Positions 6,472 to 14,598 of a DNA stretch of 20,605 nt are shown here, one piece after another. The translations under genes were made by a program, and so were the position numbers. The first letter of the stretch is position 1; each line of letters opens with the position of its first letter. Source of the stretch: Planctomycetota bacterium (GTDB lineage: Bacteria; Planctomycetota; Planctomycetia; Pirellulales; Pirellulaceae); the NCBI GenBank assembly GCA_024277285.1, contig JAJRVM010000128.1:1-20605 (forward strand). The letters are read 5' to 3'. The notes under the pieces were generated by a model. The model made no database searches, was not told the DNA's origin, and saw only the letters and a list, made by a program, of their open reading frames with translations.

Positions 6472-9336
6472 TCAGGCTAACTTACTGAGTCGTCTGAGGA
6501 GCCATTCCAGGCAAAGGACGCCGACGACCAGGGCGATCAGCCAGCCCATGAGCTGTTGATCAAATCGATTATCCACGGTCTCGGGCAGGTAGATCACCTG
6601 ATCGCACGGTTCGATTACGGCGGGAAGTGTGGCACGGTTTGCGCCGCCGCGGTTCATCGCGGCGCCGATACCGAGGAAATACTCACCACCCGTTGTTTTG
6701 GTCATTCCAAGCAGCAGGGCATCGTTACGTTGAGGGTGTTCGATTTCGAGCGTGGGCACACGCACACGTACCTCGGCAGTTAGCAGTTCGTCATCGGCTT
6801 CTTCCGAGGGAGTCAATTCGATCCGATAGTCGCCCGCTAGTAGTGCGTTAAACTGCGCCTCATACATACCTTCGCGCGCGGCATCTTGGACATTGCGTAG
6901 CGTGATGGGCACGCGTTTGCCATCGGGTTGCAGGAGGATGGCAGGGATCGATTCGAGTTGCAGTGGTCGATGCTGCAGGTCGCTCAACACCGCGCGAATG
7001 GTCACTTGGTCGCCCAGCAGGCACCGATCCTTGTCGACCAGCAGGACACCGAGACTGGAATCGCGCAGCAGGCGTCCTTGGGAGGCCCAGCGGATCAGTT
7101 TCGTATAGTAGGTTTCAAAGTAGCGTGGGTCGACCGCACGTAAACGCCACATTTCACCACTTGCTTGAAAAAACACGCGTCCCGCTCCATAGAAGTGAGC
7201 GGCCGCGTAGATCGGCAGTTCGCCGTCAATGGAGGTTTCCGGGTTCGCGAAATGGATGTAAACTCGTGCTCCTGGTTTCGGGTCTTTCACGGCATAGTAG
7301 CCATAGACACCTTCAAAGGACTGCCAGGCAGCTTCACTATCGATCGGATCGTCTTCCAACCAGAGGAATTCAGCTCCCATTCCGTCGCGAGTAAAATCGA
7401 GTGGCCAGGCAGCATCACCGCCGAACCGGCCGAGCCCCAGCGAGGGGACGCCTTGGCTGTAAAAGACGACTGGATAGAGCGCCTTGATCGTATCGACACG
7501 CGGATCTCGTCCGCGTCGCAGTCCCGCCCATTCGGGCGTGTGAACCGGTCCCGCGACGACGATCAAACCGCCCGCTTGTTGCGCAACGAAGCGATCGATC
7601 AAGTCGATTTGCAGTTCATCCAGTTGTAACCAATCGAAATCAAACGCGACGATGCAATCGTATTGGAACAACTCGTCGGCCAATTCCGGGAAATCGTACA
7701 GCGTGTCATCCGCTTCCTGAGACATGCCGGCGGAACCGGATTGGAGCAGCACGTCGACGGTGGTGTCGCTGTCGCGAAACAGTTGATTGCGCAGGAACCG
7801 ATACTCGCGCATGGGCCCACCGGCCAGCAGCAAGACCTTGGTCTTGCGCAGGACGATCTTTACGCGGGCCGATTTGACGTTGTCCCGGTCTTCGATATCC
7901 TTGTCAGGCGGCACGACTTTCAAGAAGTATTGCCAAGTTCCGATCTCGCTGGGCGTGACTTCAAAATGGACTGTCACGACTTCGCCATCATCACCCAGGC
8001 GAATACTCTTCTCTTCCTCGAACTTCGCGTTCTTCCAAGGATCTTCACCCGGGACACGTTTTTCGTTATCGGGCGCCGAGAGCAACTCGACGGTCACGCG
8101 CCGGCCATCGAGTCCATGAGCCTGGACATAACCGGTCAGGCTGAACTTGTCGCCCGGAAAGACTCGTTTGGGGGCCTCGAGGTCAACGACGCTGGCGTTC
8201 ACCGGTTGCTGATCGCTGCCTAGCCCGACTGCGTAAATGGGGATCCCGGCGATGGCAGCGGCTTTGGCGGCCACACCACAATCGACGCCAGCGTTGTTAC
8301 CGCCGTCGGTCATCACCACGATCCCGGCGATTGGTCCGCCACGTTCTTTTTTGACCAACGCGCGAACCGCATCACCAATTCGCGTTTTCGTGCCACGCGG
8401 GACCAGTTCTTTTTGCCACGCGACGTCGTGCGGTTCCAGGTTCTGGTTCGTTGCCGAGTCGCTGTTTGCCGGATCTGTGGCATTGTTGAGTTGGGACGGC
8501 GTATTGTTTTTTGCGAACTCGGCCGCCACTTGCGCCTCGAAGTCGGGTTGCTCCAGTCCAACGATCGTGCGCAAGGGAATGCCTTCGGCGCGCAGATTGG
8601 CGACGGCAAAGACAACGAACGCGGCAACGAGCGACACGACGGCGGCGAGCAAGGCGAGCGAGGGAGTTTCACCACGTTTACGAGCCAAGCCCAAGAGCAG
8701 GTAGACGAGCAGGGCGAGCAAGGCGAATCCCGCCAATGCGGCTGCTACGACGATGGCGTTGCGCGCGGCACGAAGTGCCCGCTGCTTTTGCGCCACGGCG
8801 CGTTGCGTGGCATCTCCACTGGCGGTTTGGGTGGCGAACCGGTTGAAGAACGCCACCTGAGTTGGCTCCGATTCGTCGCCAAACTGAAAGATGGCCACGT
8901 CGTGGCGGGCCCGCAGTGTCTTGATCAACTCGCCACTGCGCAACTCCGCTACCACCTGCTCAATGCGGCTCGGGGCGGTCGACGAGCTGCCTGCCGATGC
9001 AGGGTTGTCCTGCAAAGCCATACTCTGGCTGGTGTCGATCAGGATGGCCGTGCGCGACGGTTTGATTTCGCGCTGCTCGGTCCGTTTCTCCAGGTCGAGG
9101 AAAAAGAACAGAATGCCGCCAAACGCCAGGAGCCGCAGCAGCACGAGCGACCAGCTTACGCCGCGACTCAGTTCCACACTGTCCATCCAGTACATCATGA
9201 TGACGTAGCCGAGGACCACGGCGCAGACCGCGATCAATAGCAGCCAATGCCACCATTCGGACATGGTTTGCAGTCGTGCAAAACGGGTCAATGTCGAACT
9301 GGCCGTTTCGGCCAGCAAGCACCATGCGGGAGTCAA
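6472..9336 (-). CDS. Large membrane VWA protein with a transmembrane hairpin inserted in the VWA domain
   Basis: 954 residues from a TTG start whose first bases overlap the preceding stop (TTGA). GAGGAG lies seven bases upstream, which supports this start; an ATG at 9264 (MSEWWHW) is the alternative. Two N-terminal membrane helices (about 31-51 and 61-82) lead into a VWA domain with MIDAS D101-T-S103-Q-S105 and later TRIGDAV (318-324) and TDGG (343-346). Between the two MIDAS parts sit about 165 extra residues with two strong membrane helices (about 194-217 and 227-249). Beta-sandwich-like sequence follows, then a Rossmann/GATase1-like region (KVLLLAGGPMREYRFLRNQ; GGLIVVAGPVHTPEW), more beta sequence and a C-terminal helix (about 926-946, then RRLSKLA). 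Its layout mirrors the preceding VWA gene, so they look like diverged paralogues. VWA membrane proteins next to moxR are presumed partners of the ATPase. Which side of the membrane the VWA faces is ambiguous from charge alone. Confidence 0.93.
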   Translation of the reverse strand: MTPAWCLLAETASSTLTRFARLQTMSEWWHWLLLIAVCAVVLGYVIMMYWMDSVELSRGVSWSLVLLRLLAFGGILFFFLDLEKRTEQREIKPSRTAILIDTSQSMALQDNPASAGSSSTAPSRIEQVVAELRSGELIKTLRARHDVAIFQFGDESEPTQVAFFNRFATQTASGDATQRAVAQKQRALRAARNAIVVAAALAGFALLALLVYLLLGLARKRGETPSLALLAAVVSLVAAFVVFAVANLRAEGIPLRTIVGLEQPDFEAQVAAEFAKNNTPSQLNNATDPANSDSATNQNLEPHDVAWQKELVPRGTKTRIGDAVRALVKKERGGPIAGIVVMTDGGNNAGVDCGVAAKAAAIAGIPIYAVGLGSDQQPVNASVVDLEAPKRVFPGDKFSLTGYVQAHGLDGRRVTVELLSAPDNEKRVPGEDPWKNAKFEEEKSIRLGDDGEVVTVHFEVTPSEIGTWQYFLKVVPPDKDIEDRDNVKSARVKIVLRKTKVLLLAGGPMREYRFLRNQLFRDSDTTVDVLLQSGSAGMSQEADDTLYDFPELADELFQYDCIVAFDFDWLQLDELQIDLIDRFVAQQAGGLIVVAGPVHTPEWAGLRRGRDPRVDTIKALYPVVFYSQGVPSLGLGRFGGDAAWPLDFTRDGMGAEFLWLEDDPIDSEAAWQSFEGVYGYYAVKDPKPGARVYIHFANPETSIDGELPIYAAAHFYGAGRVFFQASGEMWRLRAVDPRYFETYYTKLIRWASQGRLLRDSSLGVLLVDKDRCLLGDQVTIRAVLSDLQHRPLQLESIPAILLQPDGKRVPITLRNVQDAAREGMYEAQFNALLAGDYRIELTPSEEADDELLTAEVRVRVPTLEIEHPQRNDALLLGMTKTTGGEYFLGIGAAMNRGGANRATLPAVIEPCDQVIYLPETVDNRFDQQLMGWLIALVVGVLCLEWLLRRLSKLA

Positions 9337-10262
9337 CGTCCTGCTCCTCTGGCCGTGATGGGCGATGGGGACGCGCTACTGGCCGCCTGCAGAGAGGCGA
9401 TGTCGTCTGCGTCCTGGTATTGTTCTAAATTCCTGCGCCGGACTCGACCGGCGTTGGCGGTGGCCGCCGCGCGACGGGTCGGATGATAACTGGTAAAGTA
9501 GGCCAGCAACTGCTCGCCGATCAACAGCAGAATCAAGAGGCACATCAATAACAGGCTCTGATTGAATCCCGCCTCCTCGATCGCTGCCGTCTCGTATTGG
9601 TCGGCATAACCGATGTCGACCGTGACTGGTTCGAGCTTGCTGACGATATCGCGCGCCGGTGTCTGGGTCAGATTGCCCTCGCGTGGATCGACATTGATTG
9701 CGAATCGATCGCTATCGATCGACCCGTCGGTACGGCTAAACCACATTTCGTAAATGCCACTCTGTTGCGTTTCGCCCGGCAAGATCGAGGCGCGCATGAA
9801 ACGTGCGTCGTCCGTCAGTTGTTCGGCGCTACGATCGATCAGCAGCGGCGCGGTCGGATCATCGCTGGGCGAGAAAATACGCACGTCTTGGCGGTACTTG
9901 TCCCGGTCGAGCCGCACATTAATTCCCGTTGCGACCTCCTGGTCGGACGTGTTCCGCCGTGCGAATCCGAGGTGGGACTGGAGCCGTAATGCCAGGATAA
10001 CGCCGGGTCCCAACGCAATGTCGTTCCAATAGGGTGCGTAGGTCGTCATAAACGTTACCACGCGCCCTTTGCCATAGGGCTTTTCGATCGCCAGCGGTGC
10101 GCGGTTGCTAAGTTGTGCCAGTACACGTACACCACTCTCTGGAGCCGGTAGCCAGTCAGAAGGCGGACGCAGGTAACGCTGGACGTGGACCATGCGAATG
10201 ATGGGATTCTGGCCTTGAACCAGTTCGTGAAAAACGGCGTGGTCCGTTGCTTCGACTACCAC
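9333..10262 (-). CDS. C-terminal part of BatA-type VWA membrane protein, separated by frameshift
   Basis: 309 residues as an ORF from GTG at 10262, but probably not an independent gene. The same reading frame continues upstream to about 10352 and encodes the sequence expected right after the first ORF's YNE (LYREGNGLFPVPIDRDD and onward). Content: the end of a GATase1-like domain with EKPYGKGRVVTFMTTYAPYWND, a beta-rich region, and one C-terminal membrane helix (NQSLLLMCLLILLLIGEQLL), then a basic Arg-rich tail. The stop overlaps the TTG start of the next gene by TTGA, which points to translational coupling of an originally intact product. If the genome is correct here, this half would need its own initiation and would lack the VWA domain. 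Confidence 0.75.
   Translation of the reverse strand: MVVEATDHAVFHELVQGQNPIIRMVHVQRYLRPPSDWLPAPESGVRVLAQLSNRAPLAIEKPYGKGRVVTFMTTYAPYWNDIALGPGVILALRLQSHLGFARRNTSDQEVATGINVRLDRDKYRQDVRIFSPSDDPTAPLLIDRSAEQLTDDARFMRASILPGETQQSGIYEMWFSRTDGSIDSDRFAINVDPREGNLTQTPARDIVSKLEPVTVDIGYADQYETAAIEEAGFNQSLLLMCLLILLLIGEQLLAYFTSYHPTRRAAATANAGRVRRRNLEQYQDADDIASLQAASSASPSPITARGAGR
9344..9349 (-). promoter_or_regulatory. Ribosome binding site supporting a TTG start
   Basis: GAGGAG on the minus strand, seven bases before TTG at 9336-9334. It lies inside the end of the preceding gene, and the TTG overlaps that gene's TGA. It favours the TTG start over the internal ATG at 9264, which has no comparable site. Confidence 0.55.
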
Positions 10263-11773
10263 GTCGGGCGTGTTGTCGATGGGGTCCGAATCGAGTAAAT
10301 CGTCGCGGTCGATGGGTACCGGGAAAAGGCCGTTGCCTTCCCGATAGAGTTTTCGTTGTAGAAACGGATATTCACTTGCGGTCCAACGAAGATGGCCAGT
10401 CCACCACCCTGTTGGACATAAGTCTCGAGATTCGTTACCGCCCGATCGTCCAACCGATCGACATCGAAGAGGTAAATCGCACTGTAGCGACGTAGCACTT
10501 CCGGTGTAGTATCACGCAGAAAAACCGTGCTCTCGACTTCCGGCCGAATGCCTGTCCGGGCGCGTTGCCCCGGCTGGAAAATTGCGTCGACATAAAATGC
10601 GTTCCGCCCGTTCGGGTCACCATCGACGACCAGCACCGATTCAAACTCGGGGAACTCAACGACACACCACCGTCGGTTGTCGGCGACGACGGTATCGTCC
10701 GGCAAGATCGCTTCCACGACATGCTTGCCCGCCTTAGGGAAGAAAACCTGGACCCGCTGGACGGCCGTTTCGCCCGGCTCGATCCGTTCGATCTGCAACA
10801 TCGGTGATTCATCGATCTTGCTCGTTGGGTGATCGATCGTCGGACGCTGCTGCCGACTGGACGGGTAGAAGTAGGTGCGAATTCGCAATTGGACGTTTTC
10901 CGCAGTCTCGTCACCGAAATTCGTCACGGCAACGTTCATGAATAAAGGGACACCCGAGGCGCGTGTCTCTTCGGTTGGCGCCAAGTTGGTAATCGCCAGA
11001 TTGCCATGCGCGTTGCGACAGCAATTGACCAGGTGGATCTGCGCGTCCGCTTTTTCCAGGTCACTGAGCAGCTGACGCAACTCACTGGGATTGTCCCACT
11101 CCTTGCTGCGGAAATCGGAAACCAGGTAGAGGATGCGGTTTTCGTCGCCGTTTTGTTCCATCAGCCGTCGCGCAACTCGCAACGCCGCCTCGGGGCCGAC
11201 CGGCAATTGGGTCGGCTGGGTCGCGTTGCGGACCTCTTCGAGTTGTAAGGTGAATTTCGAGTCAACATGTTCCGCGTTCAAATCGGCGATCTGCGGGAGC
11301 GATTCGGCACTGGAGTCCACTGCGGCATCGGCTGCCGCTTGCGCTTTGGAAAAACGGATCAGTGTGAAACGCTGGTGAAACTCTTGCTTCGCCGCTTCCG
11401 CGCCGAGTTGCCGCGCGAATTGCAAGCCTCGTTCTAACGCGTCCGTGCCGCCGGTGCGATCCGACATCGACATGCTGTCGTCCAGCAAGACGTAGTGATG
11501 CGTTAGCGTGTTCCCGAATAATCCCTCGTAACGCCGTTGGGTTACCAACTGAGCCAGCATGGCCACGATCAGTAGCACCACCGCCATGCGCGCCAGTAAC
11601 AACAGCAGCTGTTTGAGCCAGACCCACTTGCGATGCTTCTTGTGGCTTTGCAGCAAGAACTCCATTGCCGCCCATTTGACACGACGGTGCCGCATCATGT
11701 TGATCAAATGGATCAACAACGGCAGTAATGCCAAGAAGAAGCCGATCGTTAATGCGGGGTAAAGGAATTGCAT
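10256..11773 (-). CDS. N-terminal part of BatA-type VWA membrane protein, ending in a frameshift
   Basis: 505-residue ORF from the ATG at 11773; about the last 30 residues are out of frame. Residues 1-80 are a BatA-type N-terminus: helix about 5-25, basic segment with RHRRVKWAAMEFLLQ, helix about 55-77. A VWA domain follows with MIDAS D98-D-S100-M-S102 and a later SDFR aspartate. Then come a beta-sandwich (NLAITNLAP to LRIRTYF) and a Rossmann/GATase1-like region with VLVVDGDPNGRNAF and GGGLAIFVGPQ. After YNE the frame yields an atypical Ser/Thr/Arg-rich end and stops at 10256. One added base in the T-run at 10350-10353 (A-run on the coding strand) restores a continuous product of about 813 residues ending at 9333. 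It starts 292 bp after DUF58. No clear ribosome binding site is seen; a heptad repeat lies about 17 bases upstream. Confidence 0.85.
   Translation of the reverse strand: MQFLYPALTIGFFLALLPLLIHLINMMRHRRVKWAAMEFLLQSHKKHRKWVWLKQLLLLLARMAVVLLIVAMLAQLVTQRRYEGLFGNTLTHHYVLLDDSMSMSDRTGGTDALERGLQFARQLGAEAAKQEFHQRFTLIRFSKAQAAADAAVDSSAESLPQIADLNAEHVDSKFTLQLEEVRNATQPTQLPVGPEAALRVARRLMEQNGDENRILYLVSDFRSKEWDNPSELRQLLSDLEKADAQIHLVNCCRNAHGNLAITNLAPTEETRASGVPLFMNVAVTNFGDETAENVQLRIRTYFYPSSRQQRPTIDHPTSKIDESPMLQIERIEPGETAVQRVQVFFPKAGKHVVEAILPDDTVVADNRRWCVVEFPEFESVLVVDGDPNGRNAFYVDAIFQPGQRARTGIRPEVESTVFLRDTTPEVLRRYSAIYLFDVDRLDDRAVTNLETYVQQGGGLAIFVGPQVNIRFYNENSIGKATAFSRYPSTATIYSIRTPSTTRPTW
10350..10353 (-). other. 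Probable one-base deletion (frameshift) in a homopolymer
   Basis: The coding strand reads GAAAACTCTAT. In the upstream frame this gives E-N-S-I and an atypical tail. With one more A it gives E-K-L-Y-R-E-G-N-G-L-F-P-V-P and joins the next ORF without a break. A sequencing or assembly miscall in the A-run and a genuine recent mutation look alike here. Confidence 0.85.
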
Positions 11774-11789
11774 GGCAGTAGAATGCTTG

Positions 11790-11823
11790 AGTTTTTAGTG
11801 CTTAGTTTTTAGTGCTTAGTTTT
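11790..11823. repeat. Heptad/14-bp tandem repeat upstream of VWA gene
   Basis: Plus strand: AGTTTTT AGTGCTT AGTTTTT AGTGCTT, then AGTTTT. This is a 14-bp unit made of two 7-base halves, repeated twice plus a partial copy. On the coding strand the units end in ACT (AAGCACT, AAAAACT), as in the CTCGACT array near 6380. It sits 16 bases upstream of the ATG at 11773. Confidence 0.8.
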
Positions 11824-11952
11824 GGGGTAACACTTTGGCCGTCTGCAGTTGGACGTGAATCGAGATGTGGCATTGCTGTCGGGCTGTTTGCCGATCTGAT
11901 CGACCCCAACTGCGGTGTGCGGTTGGTGAAGAAGTCAATGGGTATTTTCGTC

Positions 11953-12037
11953 TTGGTGGGTTAAACTCGTCACCCGCGGGACAATCCCGCGGGGCAGCGT
12001 TGCCCAAGTCAATCGCGTCAATCGGCCAAGCAGATAC
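11953..12037 (+). repeat. Dispersed hairpin element, copy 3 (diverged)
   Basis: Shares AAACTCGT then CA with copy 2 just before the stem. The stem is CCCGCGGG (11973-11980), loop ACAAT (11981-11985), stem CCCGCGGG (11986-11993). Thirty bases further, 12024-12037 (GGCCAAGCAGATAC) matches the box GGCTAAACTGTTAC at 10 of 14 positions. Total length 85 bp, against 84 in the other copies. The one-base loop change and the degraded box suggest an older copy. Confidence 0.6.
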
Positions 12038-12065
12038 GTGCTTCGTCTTGCTAAGGTTTCACCGG

Positions 12066-12968
12066 TCAGTTTCTTGAGTGCATACCGAGCCGGCTGCTGA
12101 GGAACGTGGCGAGCGCCGCATCCATGGGCTGGCTAGTTCGGATCAGCGCGTAGTCAACGGTGTTGCGCGCACACTGTCGGCGTGTTTCATCGAGGAATCG
12201 GTTGACCGCTTCCAGGTAACCTTCGCGCAGCGCCCTGGGATTGCAGTTCAGGTGATCGATTGATTCGAGTCCTTCAAAGCGGGTCGGACCGGAAAACGGA
12301 AAATCGAGTTCGTCATCGTCCAACACGTGGAAGACCAACACGTCGTGGCCACGTTGTCGCAGTAGCCGCAGCCCTCGGACGGTGCCGGTGACGTCGGCCA
12401 GGAGGTCGGAGAAGATGATCATCATGCCGCGTCGAGGGACCGTTTCCGCGACTTTGCGGAAGATGGCAAACATATCGGTCTTATCGGCCGGTTGGCTGAT
12501 GTCGAGCGTTTCGATCACGGCGTGCAGGTGGTTGCGTTTGCTGCGGATCGGGACTTGCATGCGGATGTGTTCGTCAAACGAGATGCAGCCTACGGCATCG
12601 TTCTGTTTCAAGATCAAGTAGGCAAGGCTCGTTGCGAGCGTACTGGCATACTCGTACTTGTTGAGCGGTCCGTTGCCATAGTCCATGCTGTTGGAGACAT
12701 CGACCAACATCGTGCAACGCAAGTTCGTATCTTCTTCAAACTGCTTCACGTAGAGGCGGTCTTGCCGCGCCCAGACCTTCCAGTCGACGTGGCGCAGGTC
12801 GTCCCCGGGCACGTATTCGCGATGTTGTCGGAATTCGACCGATTGGCCGAAATACGGGCTGCGGTGCATTCCCGAAAGGAAACCTTCGACGATGTGCCGG
12901 GCGCGCAATTCCAAACGCGAAAGTCGCTTGATGGATTCAGGATGCAAAAATCTTTTTGAATCGGGCAT
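12066..12968 (-). CDS. DUF58 family protein with VWA-like fold
   Basis: 300 residues from the ATG at 12968, 32 bp inside the end of the MoxR gene in another frame. The DUF58 signature [25 protein letters not shown] is at about residues 53-77. A VWA-like metal-site motif D90-V-S92-N-S94 follows ([13 protein letters not shown]), with a later [10 protein letters not shown] aspartate. No membrane helix is evident, so it should be cytosolic or peripheral. Full length for planctomycete DUF58 proteins, which typically begin MPDS and have [15 protein letters not shown]58 genes usually lie directly after moxR and are thought to act with the ATPase. The overlap implies co-translation. The family assignment is secure, the molecular role is not. 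Confidence 0.95.
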   Translation of the reverse strand: MPDSKRFLHPESIKRLSRLELRARHIVEGFLSGMHRSPYFGQSVEFRQHREYVPGDDLRHVDWKVWARQDRLYVKQFEEDTNLRCTMLVDVSNSMDYGNGPLNKYEYASTLATSLAYLILKQNDAVGCISFDEHIRMQVPIRSKRNHLHAVIETLDISQPADKTDMFAIFRKVAETVPRRGMMIIFSDLLADVTGTVRGLRLLRQRGHDVLVFHVLDDDELDFPFSGPTRFEGLESIDHLNCNPRALREGYLEAVNRFLDETRRQCARNTVDYALIRTSQPMDAALATFLSSRLGMHSRN

Positions 12969-13998
12969 CGCTCGTCAGTTCGTCTTCCTTGGTTGGGGTA
13001 ATGGCCACAAGACGCTGGATGATGTCGTCGGCCGTAACGCCTTCGCTCTCGGCAGCAAAGTTGACGACCATGCGGTGGCGGAGGACCGGTTTGGCAAGAG
13101 CTTGGATGTCATCGGTCGAGACGTGTGTGCGGCCATGCAGCAGAGCACGCGTCTTGCCGCCAAGAATCAAAAATTGGACGGCGCGAGGACCGGCCCCCCA
13201 GGAAACCATGTCTTGGACAAAGTCGGGGATGCCGGGACGACCGACGCGCGTTTGACGGACCAGCGAAAGGGCGTAGCGGATGACATGGTCGGTTACCGGC
13301 ACCTCGCGAACCACTTTCTGAAGATCAAGAATCTCCTCGGCTGTAAGGACCGGTTGGATCGTGTCCGTTTGCAATGCCGTCGTGCGTCGAGCGACCTCGA
13401 ACTCCTCGTCGAAATTCGGGTAGTCCACAAAGACCTTGAACATGAAGCGGTCTTGCTGAGCTTCCGGAAGCGGGTAAGTCCCTTCCTGCTCGATCGGATT
13501 CTGCGTCGCCAATACAAAGAATGGATCAGAGAGCGGATGCCGTACGCGCCCCACCGTGACCTGACGCTCTTGCATTGCTTCGAGCAACGCGGCTTGCGTT
13601 TTCGGAGGGGTGCGGTTGATCTCGTCAGCCAAGATCGTATGTGAAAACAGCGGCCCTTCCAAGAAGCGACGCTCGCGCGCCCCCGTCGAGCGATTCTCTT
13701 CGATGATCTCGGTGCCGGTAATGTCGGCCGGCATCAGGTCGGGAGTAAACTGGATGCGGCTGAAGGAGAGATTTAACGTGCGTGAGAGCGTGCTGATCAT
13801 CAACGTCTTGGCCAAACCCGGTACGCCTTCCAGCAGGCAGTGCCCGCGACTGAAGAGCGATATCAACAGTTCCTCCATCACCTGTTCCTGGCCGACGATA
13901 ACCTGAGACAACTGGCCCAGGATCTTCTCGCGGGCGTCGCCCAGTTTGCGAATGGCAGATGAGTCCAGGTGCCCATCTTGAGATGCGTTGCTCGACAT
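12937..13998 (-). CDS. MoxR family AAA+ ATPase
   Basis: 353 residues from the ATG at 13998. AAA+ motifs are in order: Walker A G58-VPGLAKT, Walker B ILADEINR (122-129), sensor 1 [10 protein letters not shown] (from 164), arginine-finger region EAQQDRF (179-185), and a C-terminal lid with [19 protein letters not shown]. All key residues look intact and the length is normal. MoxR proteins are ATP-driven remodelling or chaperone factors working with VWA-domain proteins; targets differ between lineages. First gene of the moxR-DUF58-VWA-VWA series, with the DUF58 start inside its 3' end. The 600-bp upstream spacer probably holds its promoter. A 16-bp tandem repeat lies about 30 bases before the start, and no strong ribosome binding site is visible. 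Confidence 0.96.
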   Translation of the reverse strand: MSSNASQDGHLDSSAIRKLGDAREKILGQLSQVIVGQEQVMEELLISLFSRGHCLLEGVPGLAKTLMISTLSRTLNLSFSRIQFTPDLMPADITGTEIIEENRSTGARERRFLEGPLFSHTILADEINRTPPKTQAALLEAMQERQVTVGRVRHPLSDPFFVLATQNPIEQEGTYPLPEAQQDRFMFKVFVDYPNFDEEFEVARRTTALQTDTIQPVLTAEEILDLQKVVREVPVTDHVIRYALSLVRQTRVGRPGIPDFVQDMVSWGAGPRAVQFLILGGKTRALLHGRTHVSTDDIQALAKPVLRHRMVVNFAAESEGVTADDIIQRLVAITPTKEDELTSDARFKKIFAS

Positions 13999-14027
13999 GC
14001 AAGTTCCCTCGTTGTTATCTCGGCGTC

Positions 14028-14059
14028 GTTGTTATCGTTGCGTGTTGTTATCGTTGCGT
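14028..14059. repeat. 16-bp direct tandem repeat upstream of MoxR
   Basis: Two perfect copies of GTTGTTATCGTTGCGT (14028-14043 and 14044-14059), with a partial copy GTTGTTATC at 14011-14019. The array lies 29 bases upstream of the MoxR start. Confidence 0.85.
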
Positions 14060-14164
14060 GTTGGGGATCGCCATCGAGGCGGCAGGCGTCGACCGCCGTC
14101 ACGCCCTGCCCTGTTCGACCGGATCCGCTGGCCACTTCTGTTTCCGTGCACCTCACCTACCGCT

Positions 14165-14190
14165 AAAAAGCCCCACGCGTTGGGCAGCCC
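14165..14190 (-). terminator. Weak terminator-like hairpin
   Basis: On the minus strand a short G/C stem around the loop ACGCG (CCCA/TGGG, extendable with a bulge) is followed at once by CTTTTT. It lies about 410 bases past the stop of the propeller gene and 165 before MoxR. The stem is short, so the call is tentative. Confidence 0.3.
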
Positions 14191-14598
14191 TTGCTGTCCC
14201 TCAACGCCTTCGTGTGCCCCAACGCCGCACCGCTTGCGGTTTGTCAAACGTAAGTGCCGGCCACTGTCGAATGGTTCATTGCGTGGTGGGGTCGGCCTAC
14301 CTCTTGCGAGTGGACGTCGTTGTGTAAGCTCTCTTCAGGATAATCAAGGATAGGTTGACCGATAGGCTGAGTTCGGCCAGTTGTCGAACTCGTCCGACCG
14401 CATTTCCACAGCTGCGGCTCCTTTTCCATTCCGCAAGGGGCTTTCGGCACTGGACTTCCTGTGCTGGGAACCTCGTACTGGGAACCGCAGGCTGTCAGAT
14501 CGGCGCGTTTTCTTACCCTCGGGCTGTTCTGGCCCGCGGGCTTGATCGCGTTTGGCCTGATCGATCGGACTTGTCCATGGCGATTACCCTTGGAGGGG

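Larger units (their letters stand above)
11774..12065. other. Intergenic spacer with two repeat types
   Basis: A 292-bp spacer between the DUF58 gene and the first VWA gene. It contains the period-7 repeat (11790-11823) and dispersed element copy 3 (11953-12037). No gene is supported; the 63-70 codon ORFs run through the repeats. Confidence 0.55.
13999..14598. other. 600-bp intergenic spacer upstream of MoxR
   Basis: No supported gene. Minus ORFs of 68-92 codons have no family features or ribosome binding site, and the plus ORFs are out-of-frame GC-rich runs. Contents: the 16-bp repeat near the MoxR start, a weak terminator-like hairpin (14165-14190), and a TTGACA match on minus (14247-14242) beside the dyad ACCGC/GCGGT (14229-14240) but without a good -10 box. 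This is the likely promoter region of the MoxR cluster; I could not place the promoter. Confidence 0.5.

Noticed and set aside
10342..10356. Programmed -1 ribosomal frameshift in the VWA gene
   Set aside because: The site reads C-GAA-AAC in frame, which does not fit the X-XXY-YYZ slippery heptamer, and no downstream stem or pseudoknot was obvious. A homopolymer indel is simpler.
6355..14059. CRISPR array from the tandem repeats
   Set aside because: Units are 7-16 bp and contiguous without unique spacers, and no cas genes are present.
14244..14450. 68-codon minus ORF in the MoxR upstream spacer
   Set aside because: No ribosome binding site, family motif or coherent composition; random open frames of this size are common at this GC content.
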